Of a DNA stretch of 20,157 nt, positions 13,048 through 20,157 are shown in pieces (the stretch's first letter is position 1; every line of letters begins with the position of its first letter). The DNA comes from an uncultured Odoribacter sp. (GTDB lineage Bacteria; Bacteroidota; Bacteroidia; Bacteroidales; Marinifilaceae), in the NCBI GenBank assembly GCA_947039985.1, contig CAMRAP010000006.1, positions 1-20,157 of the forward strand, in the 5' to 3' direction. Both the position numbers and the translations under genes were made by a program. The notes under the pieces are model-generated. The model searched no databases. It saw nothing but the letters and a program-made list of their open reading frames with translations, and was not told the origin of the DNA.

Positions 13048-14577
13048 TTACTTCGTTACACGTTCTAACCATTTTAACATAACAAACATGGTTAACATAG
13101 AGATGCAACAAGCCACTACAAACACTATCCAGGTTCCTGAAATAGACATATTGGTGTAGAAGAATGCTCCAAATGCAACTAATAAATTACCAATAGCTGT
13201 AGCGCCTAACCATAGACCTTGCATGATACCTTGGTATTTTGGAGGAGCAACTTTTGAAACAAATGACATACCAAGTGGAGAGATAAATAGCTCTGCGACT
13301 GTAAGAATAAAATAGGTTCCTACAAGCAACCAAGGGGTGACATTAGGTACATAATCAGCTCCAGCTTCTATAGCTGCGTTTGATGGTAGTCCCATTGAAC
13401 CTGCTGCCATAAAGACAAATCCTAAAGCTGCAATACCCATACCGATACCAATTTTCTTAGGAGTTGAAGGTTCTAAACCTTTTGCACGTAACCAGCCAAA
13501 TATAGCTAAAACAACTGGTGCTAAGAATACTACGAAGAATGGGTTGATCGATTGAAATAATTCAGCTCCAACAAGTCGTGTAAAGCCTAAGTCGATATTG
13601 ATACCTGATAAATCTGTATAATCTTTTGCAAAGAAAGTTAGTGTTAAACCATTTTGGTGGAATGAGAACCAGAAAAAGATAACAACACCGAATACAGCAA
13701 ATAAAGCAGACATACGTTGTTTGATCTCTTTTAGACTCATTTCAATAGCAGGAGCATCGTCATCATTTGTTGCTATTTCTTTTTTAGATGGATCTGGGAA
13801 CTTACTTTTGTTGGCAATATAAATCGCTAATGAAATTAGCATTGCACCAATTGCAGCAGCAAATGCATAATTGAAACCCGTAGTGAATATGTTTAGATAC
13901 TCATTAGCAAAAGCCATTAAATCGCTTCCAGTATATCCTACTTTTGATGCTAATTCAGATAGTTTTGCCACTTGCTCTGTTCCACCGCTAGCCACAAATT
14001 TATTACAAACGTCAGGAAGAAGTTGGTCATAAGCATAACCTTTACTTTGAATCCATCCATTGCGGATTGCAACAGCTACAACTGGAGCAAAGATAGCACC
14101 AATATTAATAAACATATAGAATAGGGTGAAACCAGAGTCACGCATATTGCTATATTTCTTGTTGTCATACATTTGACCAACAAGAGCTTGAAGGTTACCT
14201 TTGAAAAGACCATTTCCAAGTGCAATTACACCTAATGCAGCACAAGTTAATGTTAGCATCAGTGTGTAGTTCTCTTTAGGAACAGGTGTTCCTGAAGGAA
14301 TAGCTAATAATACATAACCTAATGTCATTAAAATGATACCAGCCAAAATAGTTGTTTTATACTTTTTAGTCTTGTCTGCAATGATACCGCCAGCCAAAGC
14401 AAGCATGTAAATTGAAAAGTAAAAAATACCATAAATCCATCCAGCACTTTCTTCGGATAGATTGAATTTTGTTTGTAAAAAAAGCACTAAAATAGCCATC
14501 ATAGTGTAAAAGCCAAAACGCTCTCCCATGTTGGATAAAGCAGCACCTAGTAAACCTTTAGGGTGTTGTTTAAACAT
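13048..14577 (-). CDS. POT/PTR family proton-coupled di- and tripeptide symporter
   Basis: The 509-residue inner-membrane protein has about 12-14 transmembrane helices. It carries the POT signature GERFGFYTMMAIL near the N-terminus (Glu19, Arg20, Phe21) and the second PTR2-type region GNGLFKGNLQALVGQMY around residues 121-137, and ends in a long hydrophobic segment plus a basic tail. POT transporters import di- and tripeptides with protons. The first Glu of the usual ExxERF motif is Asn here (NMGERF), a feature I associate with Bacteroidota homologues. A hydrophilic stretch with alternating charges lies between the two halves (residues ~255-280, KSKFPDPSKKE). It has its own promoter and terminator and is divergent from the amidase-IOR operon, to which imported peptides could supply amino acids. 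Exact substrate range is unknown. Confidence 0.92.
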   Translation of the reverse strand: MFKQHPKGLLGAALSNMGERFGFYTMMAILVLFLQTKFNLSEESAGWIYGIFYFSIYMLALAGGIIADKTKKYKTTILAGIILMTLGYVLLAIPSGTPVPKENYTLMLTLTCAALGVIALGNGLFKGNLQALVGQMYDNKKYSNMRDSGFTLFYMFINIGAIFAPVVAVAIRNGWIQSKGYAYDQLLPDVCNKFVASGGTEQVAKLSELASKVGYTGSDLMAFANEYLNIFTTGFNYAFAAAIGAMLISLAIYIANKSKFPDPSKKEIATNDDDAPAIEMSLKEIKQRMSALFAVFGVVIFFWFSFHQNGLTLTFFAKDYTDLSGINIDLGFTRLVGAELFQSINPFFVVFLAPVVLAIFGWLRAKGLEPSTPKKIGIGMGIAALGFVFMAAGSMGLPSNAAIEAGADYVPNVTPWLLVGTYFILTVAELFISPLGMSFVSKVAPPKYQGIMQGLWLGATAIGNLLVAFGAFFYTNMSISGTWIVFVVACCISMLTMFVMLKWLERVTK

Positions 14578-14636
14578 AATTAATTTGATTATTGATTTAT
14601 AAAATTGATTTATTTCGCATAAAACCGAATAGGTAG

Positions 14637-14668
14637 CAAAACTATGCTTTTTTTTAATAAATTACAAA
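14637..14668 (-). promoter_or_regulatory. Promoter for the POT symporter
   Basis: On the minus strand, TTTG at 14668-14665 and TAGTTTTG at 14644-14637 are spaced 20 nt apart, a near-perfect Bacteroidota promoter. The predicted start near 14630 gives a leader of about 53 nt. Confidence 0.62.
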
Positions 14669-14751
14669 CGTTTTAGTTGATTTCTGGTAGAAATAATAGG
14701 ATTGATCGCTCTCTTCTTTTAGGTGTTATAAAATATTTATTTAACATATTG

Positions 14752-14782
14752 TTGTAGATCTATTGATTAATTACTAATTTAG
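14752..14782 (+). promoter_or_regulatory. Weak promoter candidate for the amidase-IOR-PaaK operon
   Basis: TTG at 14752-14754 and TAATTTAG at 14775-14782 (one mismatch to TAnnTTTG) are spaced 20 nt apart. The predicted start is near 14789, about 18 nt before the amidase ATG. With the symporter promoter it forms a divergent control region in the 229-nt gap at 14578-14806. No operator-like palindrome was obvious there. Confidence 0.3.
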
Positions 14783-14806
14783 TAGCTTGAATTTATCTAT
14801 GAATTT

Positions 14807-15568
14807 ATGAAAGTATCTCTAGTACAGACTTCTATTAAATGGTTAGATTCCATGCATAATAGGAGCATTGCAGAACAGTTGTTGGATAAACATGCTGGTT
14901 CGGATATTTATTTTTTTGCTGAAATGTTTACAACTGGTTTCTGCATGTCGCCAAAAGATTGTGCTGAAAGTGGAGAGGAGACTTTGACTTGGTTAAAAAA
15001 AATGGCTATCGAGCGGGGTGTTGCCATTGGTGGGAGTGTCTCCGTACAAGAAAATGGCAAGTATTACAATCGTTTTTATGTCGTAAAATCGGACGGATCG
15101 TATGTTGAGTATAACAAACGTCATCTTTTTTCATTTGCTGGTGAAGACAAAAGCTATGAGGCGGGGCAGGAGAGGGTGATTGTTGAAGTCGGTGGTGTAC
15201 GCATTCTATTGCAGGTGTGTTATGATTTAAGATTTCCTGTCTGGAGTCGTAATAGAGGCGATTATGATGCGATGGTTTGTGTGGCTAATTGGCCAACTCC
15301 ACGACGTTTTGTTTGGGATACTTTGTTGCGTGCCCGTGCGCTTGAAAATCAAGCTTATGCGTGTGGCGTGAATATTGTGGGTTGTGATCCTACTTGTGAA
15401 TATTCGGGTGGGACTGCTGCTGTTGACTTTTTAGGAGGTACAATCGGACAAGTTCCTGATAAGGAAGAGGGAGTTGTTAGTTTTGAGATAGATATAAAAG
15501 CTTTGAATGAATTTAGAGATAAATTCCCAGCTTTAAATGATGCAGATAATTTTACATTAAAGATATGA
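14807..15568 (+). CDS. Nitrilase-superfamily C-N hydrolase, probable omega-amidase (Nit2/YafV-like)
   Basis: The 253-residue protein has the full nitrilase triad: Glu39 in FFAEMFTTGF, Lys104 in YNKRHLFSF and Cys138 in LLQVCYDLRFPVW. The segments MFTTGF and CYDLRFP with ANWPTPRRF are typical of the YafV/Nit2 branch, whose members hydrolyse alpha-ketoglutaramate to 2-oxoglutarate and ammonia. It is cytoplasmic, with no signal peptide. Its stop overlaps the iorA start by 4 nt (ATGA), so translation is coupled. Partnership with the aminotransferase three genes on would complete a glutamine-transaminase/omega-amidase couple, in which removing alpha-ketoglutaramate makes transamination irreversible. 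An alternative is an arylacetamide substrate such as phenylacetamide; the sequence alone does not decide. Confidence 0.85.
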   Translation: MKVSLVQTSIKWLDSMHNRSIAEQLLDKHAGSDIYFFAEMFTTGFCMSPKDCAESGEETLTWLKKMAIERGVAIGGSVSVQENGKYYNRFYVVKSDGSYVEYNKRHLFSFAGEDKSYEAGQERVIVEVGGVRILLQVCYDLRFPVWSRNRGDYDAMVCVANWPTPRRFVWDTLLRARALENQAYACGVNIVGCDPTCEYSGGTAAVDFLGGTIGQVPDKEEGVVSFEIDIKALNEFRDKFPALNDADNFTLKI

Positions 15569-17151
15569 ACTTAGAGGAAAAACTTTTATTATTAGGTGAC
15601 GAAGCCATAGCATTAGGAGCAATACATGCTGGTATATCAGGTGTATATGCTTATCCTGGTACGCCATCAACAGAGATTACGGAGTATATCCAACATTCGA
15701 AAGAGGCTACAAGTGTATATAGTGACTGGTGTGTGAATGAAAAAACAGCCATGGAGGCTGCATTAGGAATGTCGTATATCGGTAAGCGTGCCTTAGTGTG
15801 CATGAAGCATGTAGGAATGAATGTTGCTGCAGATGCTTTTATGAATTCCGCTATTTCTGGAATTAACGGTGGAGTAGTAGTGCTTGCTGCAGATGATCCA
15901 TCTATGCATTCATCACAGAATGAGCAGGATTCCCGTTTTTATGGTAAGTTTGCACTTATTCCAATGTTAGAACCCTCTTCTCAACAAGAGGCCTATGATA
16001 TGATGAGTTATGCTTTTGATTTGTCAGAATCTTTAAGAACGCCCATACTTTTGAGAATAACCACTCGAATGGCGCATAGTCGTGCTGTTGTTCGCTTAGC
16101 TGCTGTTCGTCCCCAAAATGAGATGAAGCCAACGGATGATCCTAGACGTTGGGTGTTGTTGCCAATGACTGCTCGTCGTAGGTATAATGAAGTGATCGAA
16201 CAGCAACCCAAGTTGGTACAATTATCAGAAGAAACATCTTTTAATCACTATCATGAAGGTGGTGATCGTTCATTGGGAATTATAGCATCAGGAATTGCTT
16301 GGAACTATTTGAATGAGAACTATCCAGATGGATTGCCTTATTCTGCTGTAAAAATCTCTCAATACCCTTTGCCCAAACAGATGCTTAGTCGTTTGATGCA
16401 GGAGTGTGAAAGAGTATTGGTTTTAGAGGATGGACAGCCATTTATAGAAGAACAGTTGCGGGGCGTTCTGGATGATAAAAACATTGATGGACGATTAAAT
16501 GGAAAACTTCCACGCGTGGGAGAGTTAAATCCCGATAATGTTAAGCTTGCTTTGGGTCTGAAGATTGCGCAAGTTTTTGAGAAGAGTGAGGTTATTGTTC
16601 CACGTCCACCTGCTATGTGTGCTGGTTGTGGACATCGTGATGTTTATATTGCTTTGAATAAAGTGATTAAAGAGTACGACAATGCAAAAGTATTTAGCGA
16701 TATCGGTTGTTATACATTGGGAGCTTTACCACCATTTAATGCGATAGATACCTGTATCGATATGGGTGCATCTATCACGATGGCTAAAGGTGCTGCTGAT
16801 GGAGGTCATCATCCTGCTATTGCTGTGATTGGCGATTCGACTTTTACACACTCTGGAATGACTGGTCTTTTGGATGCCGTAAATTCTAAAAGTAAAATGA
16901 CATTAATCCTTTCTGATAATTTAACTACTGCCATGACAGGAGGTCAAGATTCTGCTGGAACAAATCGCTTTGAAGCTATTTGTGAAGGTTTGGGAGTTGA
17001 GCCTAATCATGTGCGTGTTGTTATTCCATTGCCTAAAAACATGGAAGAGATTGAAGCGATATTAAGAGAAGAGATTGATTATAACGGAGTATCTGTCATT
17101 ATTCCTCGTAGAGAGTGTATTCAGACTGTGAAACGTCCAAAGAAACAATAA
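15565..17151 (+). CDS. iorA: Indolepyruvate:ferredoxin oxidoreductase alpha subunit, without the C-terminal ferredoxin domain
   Basis: IorA with IorB oxidatively decarboxylates arylpyruvates (indolepyruvate, phenylpyruvate, hydroxyphenylpyruvate) with CoA to arylacetyl-CoA, CO2 and reduced ferredoxin, and the reverse is possible. The 528-residue protein has the pyrimidine-binding domain first (AYPGTPSTEITEY, 29-41; NEKTAMEAALG, 58-68) and the thiamine-diphosphate domain later (PPAMCAGCGHRDV, 348-360; DIGCYTLG, 379-386; GDSTFTHSG, 423-431; SDNLTTAMTGGQ, 450-461). Classical IorA runs to about 600-650 residues with two ferredoxin-type CxxCxxC clusters at the end. Here the protein stops after VIIPRRECIQTVKRPKKQ and the following 45 nt encode no cysteine motifs, so that domain is absent. 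It overlaps the amidase stop by 4 nt, and iorB begins 45 nt later. Confidence 0.93.
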   Translation: MNLEEKLLLLGDEAIALGAIHAGISGVYAYPGTPSTEITEYIQHSKEATSVYSDWCVNEKTAMEAALGMSYIGKRALVCMKHVGMNVAADAFMNSAISGINGGVVVLAADDPSMHSSQNEQDSRFYGKFALIPMLEPSSQQEAYDMMSYAFDLSESLRTPILLRITTRMAHSRAVVRLAAVRPQNEMKPTDDPRRWVLLPMTARRRYNEVIEQQPKLVQLSEETSFNHYHEGGDRSLGIIASGIAWNYLNENYPDGLPYSAVKISQYPLPKQMLSRLMQECERVLVLEDGQPFIEEQLRGVLDDKNIDGRLNGKLPRVGELNPDNVKLALGLKIAQVFEKSEVIVPRPPAMCAGCGHRDVYIALNKVIKEYDNAKVFSDIGCYTLGALPPFNAIDTCIDMGASITMAKGAADGGHHPAIAVIGDSTFTHSGMTGLLDAVNSKSKMTLILSDNLTTAMTGGQDSAGTNRFEAICEGLGVEPNHVRVVIPLPKNMEEIEAILREEIDYNGVSVIIPRRECIQTVKRPKKQ

Positions 17152-17196
17152 AAATCCCAATGCCTTGAATGAAGGTGTCATTAAAAATAGAAGTAT

Positions 17197-17784
17197 ATGA
17201 AGTGTGATATAATATTATCAGGCGTGGGAGGACAAGGAATTCTCTCCATTGCAGCAGTGATCGGCGAAGCTATTCGTGGTGAAGGTCTCGAAATAAAACA
17301 AGCAGAGGTTCATGGAATGAGCCAACGTGGGGGAGATGTACAGACCAATCTACGCATCAGTTCAACAAAAATAGATTCAGATTTAATTCCTTTAGGGGGA
17401 GCAGATGTGATTATTTCGCTTGAGCCTATGGAGGCTTTACGCTATATCCCTTTTTTAAAGTCAGGAGGATGGATCGTGACCTCCTCAAAACCATTTGTTA
17501 ATATTCCAAATTACCCTGATGAAGTGGTTATTGCGAAGGAGTTAGAAAAAATGCCACATCTATTGAGTTTAGATGTAGAGCAGATAGCCAAAGATGCTGG
17601 AGCGGCACGTGCTGCTAATATTGTTCTTTTGGGTGCTGCATCTAATATCTTAGAACTGAACCAGAAAGAACTTGAAGAAGGTATTCGACGAATATTTGAG
17701 CGTAAGGGTGAAAAGGTGGTAGAGATGAATATAAATGCTTTTAGAGTCGGTGCTGAATCGGTAAAAGAGCAGCTTAAAAAATAA
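17197..17784 (+). CDS. iorB: Indolepyruvate:ferredoxin oxidoreductase beta subunit
   Basis: The 195-residue protein is the gamma-type (pyruvate/ketoisovalerate oxidoreductase) subunit that completes the IorAB active complex. It shows the glycine-rich GVGGQGILS near the N-terminus (9-17), the family motif EVHGMSQRGGDVQTNLR (37-53) and LEPMEALRY (75-83). Length is normal for IorB (about 190-200). No iron-sulfur motif is present, as usual for this subunit. The start ATG at 17197 gives the expected N-terminus MKCDIILSGVGGQG. The next gene begins 4 nt after its stop, so the two should be co-translated. The 45-nt gap before it is the widest in the operon and shows no hairpin. Confidence 0.94.
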   Translation: MKCDIILSGVGGQGILSIAAVIGEAIRGEGLEIKQAEVHGMSQRGGDVQTNLRISSTKIDSDLIPLGGADVIISLEPMEALRYIPFLKSGGWIVTSSKPFVNIPNYPDEVVIAKELEKMPHLLSLDVEQIAKDAGAARAANIVLLGAASNILELNQKELEEGIRRIFERKGEKVVEMNINAFRVGAESVKEQLKK

Positions 17785-17788
17785 GCGT

Positions 17789-19096
17789 ATGAATGAAATT
17801 TTTAGTCGTGAATTAGTCGCTTCTGTAATGGAAGAGCTGAAAATTGCAAGTCTAGCTCGTGCTACTATAGGACAGATGTTGATGTTAGCTTCTACTTTAG
17901 AGGCAAAAACGGGTATCCCTTTTATTCGCATGGATCAAGGTGTACCTGGTCTTGAGCCTTGTAAAATAGGTATGGAGGCAGAAAAGATAGCACTAGATCA
18001 GGGAGTTGCCTCTAAATATCCAGCGGCTGAAGGCGTCCTTGAATTGAAAGAGCAATCGGCTCGTTTTGTAAAGGCATTTTTAAATATTGATATGGCTCCT
18101 CTGTCGTGTTTACCTACAACGGGTTCTGTCAGTGGTTCGTTTGGTTCATTTTTGATATGTAGCCAATTGAATAAAAAACGCGATACGATTTTATTTATCG
18201 ATCCGGGTTTTCCTATACAGAAGGCACAGCTTGTGATGTTGGGGATTAAATACAAATCTTTTGATGTATTTGAGTATCGTGGCGAAAAGTTAAAAGAGAA
18301 ATTAGAGCAACTGTTAAGCGAAGGAAATATTGCAGCGATAGTCTACTCTTCGCCTAATAATCCAACATGGATTACATTTACAGAAGAGGAGTTGTCTATT
18401 TTGGGAGAGATGGCAACAAAGCATGATGCTATCATCTTGGAAGATTTAGCCTATTTTGGAATGGATTTCAGAGCGGATTATAGTCAGCCATTTGTTGCTC
18501 CCTATGTTCCTACTATTGCTCGTTACACTGACAACTATATACTGTTTATATCGGGTTCAAAGATTTATAGCTATGCTGGTCAGCGAGTGGCTGTTGCTTG
18601 TGTTAGTGATAAATTATATAATCGCACCTATGCAGGTTTGGCAAGTCACTATTCAAATGCTGGTCATTTTGGAATCACTTTTACCAATGCTGTGATGTAT
18701 ATGATTACCTCTGGTGTTACTCATTCTGTTCAATTGGGATTGGCTGCGATGTTTAAAGCCAGTTGTGATGGAAACTATAATTTTGTTGATAGTACAAAAG
18801 AGTATGGTATTAGAGCCGAAAAGATGAAAGCTATTTTTCATAAGTATGGATTTCATGTGGTTTATGATAAAGACATTGATCGTGAAATAGGGGATGGCTT
18901 TTTCTTTACCATAGGATACAAAGAGATGAATTGCGGTGAGCTGGTGAGTGAATTTGCTCATTATGGTATTAGTTCAATCTCTCTGTCTACAACTGGTAGT
19001 GAACGTGAGGGGGTACGAGCTTGTACTTCACGGATGACGGATGAGATGTTCGATATATTGGACGAAAGATTAAGATTATTTTCAGAAGCACATTAA
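17789..19096 (+). CDS. PLP-dependent class I/II aminotransferase, probably aromatic
   Basis: The 435-residue fold-type I aminotransferase has SPNNPTW (188-194) with the Asn that contacts PLP, Asp219 in LEDLAYFG that pairs with the pyridine nitrogen, the Schiff-base Lys258 in SGSKIYSYAGQR and the substrate-carboxylate Arg410 in EGVRAC. It is cytoplasmic. Its place between iorB and paaK suggests that it interconverts aromatic amino acids and arylpyruvates, the substrates of IorAB. If glutamine is the amino donor, the co-encoded omega-amidase would consume the resulting alpha-ketoglutaramate. Aspartate, alanine or kynurenine specificity is not excluded by sequence. The start at 17789 lies 4 nt after iorB, and paaK starts 10 nt after its stop. 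Confidence 0.88.
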   Translation: MNEIFSRELVASVMEELKIASLARATIGQMLMLASTLEAKTGIPFIRMDQGVPGLEPCKIGMEAEKIALDQGVASKYPAAEGVLELKEQSARFVKAFLNIDMAPLSCLPTTGSVSGSFGSFLICSQLNKKRDTILFIDPGFPIQKAQLVMLGIKYKSFDVFEYRGEKLKEKLEQLLSEGNIAAIVYSSPNNPTWITFTEEELSILGEMATKHDAIILEDLAYFGMDFRADYSQPFVAPYVPTIARYTDNYILFISGSKIYSYAGQRVAVACVSDKLYNRTYAGLASHYSNAGHFGITFTNAVMYMITSGVTHSVQLGLAAMFKASCDGNYNFVDSTKEYGIRAEKMKAIFHKYGFHVVYDKDIDREIGDGFFFTIGYKEMNCGELVSEFAHYGISSISLSTTGSEREGVRACTSRMTDEMFDILDERLRLFSEAH

Positions 19097-19106
19097 AGAT
19101 AAAAAA

Positions 19107-20157
19107 ATGATTTGGAATAAGACAAAAGAGTGTATGAGTAGAGAGCAAATGCGAGAGCTACAAGGCGAGCGTTTGCGAAAAATTGTGCATAGAGTGTATC
19201 ACAACACTCCTTTTTATAGAAATAAAATGCAGGAGTTAGGCATAACGCCTGATGATATAAACACGGTAGATGATCTTGTGAAGTTGCCTTTTACTACGAA
19301 GCAAGATTTACGTGATAATTATCCTTTTGGCATGTTTGCCGTTCCGATGTCTCAAATAGTTCGACTACATGCATCGTCTGGAACGACAGGTTTACCGACA
19401 GTCGTAGGATATACGCGAAAGGATATTTCTATTTGGTCAGAAATGATTGCCAGATGTTTGGCTGCTTATGGAACGAATCATTCGGATATATTTTCTGTTT
19501 CTTATGGGTATGGACTATTTACGGGAGGTTTAGGGATGCATTATGGGGTTGAGAATTTAGGTGCAACAGCTATTCCAATGTCTACTGGTAATACTAAAAA
19601 GCAGATACGATTACTGAAAGATTTTAGTGCAACAGCAATAGCATGTACACCTTCGTATGCACTTTATTTAGCGGAAACGATAAAAAGTTCAAGATTTTCT
19701 ATTAGCGATTTTAAATTGAGGATAGGGATTTTTGGAGCAGAGCCTTGGAGTGAAAATATGCGTAAGGAGATTGAGGCAAAATTAGGAATTGATGCTTATA
19801 ATATTTATGGATTGAGTGAAATTATGGGACCTGGAGTTTCGCATGAGTGTGAAGTAAAGAATGGTTCGCATATTATGGAAGATCACTTTTTACCTGAAAT
19901 TGTTGATCCTACAACTTTAGAGCCTTTAGCCTATGGTGAGCAAGGTGAATTAGTTTTTACCACGATAACAAAAGAGGGGATTCCTTTGTTACGTTATCGA
20001 ACAAAGGATCTATGTTCTTTGACTGATGAGGTTTGCGCTTGTGGACGTACAAATGTAAGAATGAGCAGGATCATGGGGCGTAGTGATGATATGTTGATTA
20101 TACGTGGTGTGAATGTATTCCCATCTCAAATAGAGAGTGTTATTTTAGAGATTAAAG
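19107..20157 (+). CDS. paaK: Phenylacetate-CoA ligase, partial (C-terminus beyond the window)
   Basis: From the ATG at 19107 an open frame of 350 codons runs off the window. It begins MIWNKTKECMSREQMRELQ, the usual PaaK N-terminus. ANL-superfamily motifs appear in order: ASSGTTGLPTVVGYT (89-103, ATP phosphate loop), FGAEPWSENMR, IYGLSEIMGPGVSHECE (the A5 region), LRYRTKDLC (the A7/A8 region) and GRSDDMLIIRGVNVFPSQIE at the hinge. A CACGRT segment in the C-terminal half may hold a metal or be structural. PaaK joins phenylacetate (or hydroxyphenyl- or indoleacetate) to CoA with ATP; run backward it would conserve energy from arylacetyl-CoA. About 80 residues of the usual ~430 are missing. Context with IorAB supports an arylacetate substrate. 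Confidence 0.93.
   Translation, partial: MIWNKTKECMSREQMRELQGERLRKIVHRVYHNTPFYRNKMQELGITPDDINTVDDLVKLPFTTKQDLRDNYPFGMFAVPMSQIVRLHASSGTTGLPTVVGYTRKDISIWSEMIARCLAAYGTNHSDIFSVSYGYGLFTGGLGMHYGVENLGATAIPMSTGNTKKQIRLLKDFSATAIACTPSYALYLAETIKSSRFSISDFKLRIGIFGAEPWSENMRKEIEAKLGIDAYNIYGLSEIMGPGVSHECEVKNGSHIMEDHFLPEIVDPTTLEPLAYGEQGELVFTTITKEGIPLLRYRTKDLCSLTDEVCACGRTNVRMSRIMGRSDDMLIIRGVNVFPSQIESVILEIK

Noticed and set aside
18456..18695. Short plus-strand frame within the aminotransferase gene (and the antisense frame at 18653-18961)
   Set aside because: Both lie wholly inside an intact aminotransferase frame with all PLP-site residues and show no family features.

Overview
The window comes from a Bacteroidota genome, most likely a low-GC member of the Bacteroidales. 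The lineage signs are promoters of the -33 TTTG / -7 TAnnTTTG type, almost no Shine-Dalgarno sequences, surface lipoproteins with an acidic stretch after the lipobox cysteine, a TonB-dependent receptor paired with beta-propeller lipoproteins, and a Bacteroides-style cobalamin riboswitch. I cannot name a genus. Bases 1-49 are not genomic: they are an Illumina P7/index/read-2 adapter left on the contig end. The biological sequence starts at base 50 inside msrA and stops at base 20157 inside paaK, so both terminal genes are partial.

Layout. (1) 50-6395, minus strand: a compact housekeeping run, in transcription order a DMT/EamA permease, a gamma-carbonic-anhydrase-type hexapeptide protein, ribulose-phosphate 3-epimerase, an FtsE-like ATPase with a long acidic tail, a second EamA permease, adenine deaminase and msrA. 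From the hexapeptide gene onward the gaps are 21 nt or less, or the genes overlap, and a good promoter precedes that gene. (2) 6549-11094, minus strand: a vitamin B12 uptake locus, with a cobalamin riboswitch followed by two tandem BtuG-like beta-propeller surface lipoproteins and the TonB-dependent receptor BtuB. The first lipoprotein gene is cut by one in-frame TAA. (3) About 11100-12900: a long spacer with a candidate structured small RNA ending in an intrinsic terminator, then an orphan OmpR-type response regulator (plus strand) converging on an ECF sigma factor (minus strand). (4) 13048-14577, minus strand: a POT-family proton/peptide symporter with a clear promoter and terminator. (5) 14807-20157, plus strand: a tightly packed operon of an omega-amidase-like C-N hydrolase, IorA, IorB, a class I/II aminotransferase and PaaK.

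How the genes work together. In region 5 the aminotransferase would interconvert aromatic amino acids and arylpyruvates, IorAB would link arylpyruvates to arylacetyl-CoA, PaaK would link arylacetyl-CoA to free arylacetates, and the amidase would remove the alpha-ketoglutaramate formed if glutamine is the amino donor. Peptides imported by the divergent symporter could feed this pathway. In region 2 the riboswitch should shut off lipoprotein and receptor expression when cobalamin is plentiful. No phage, IS element, CRISPR array, tRNA or rRNA was seen. The points most worth a second look are the nonsense-interrupted btuG copy, the candidate RNA at 11263-11409, the FtsE tail, the IorA without a ferredoxin domain, and the amidase-IOR-transaminase-ligase operon.
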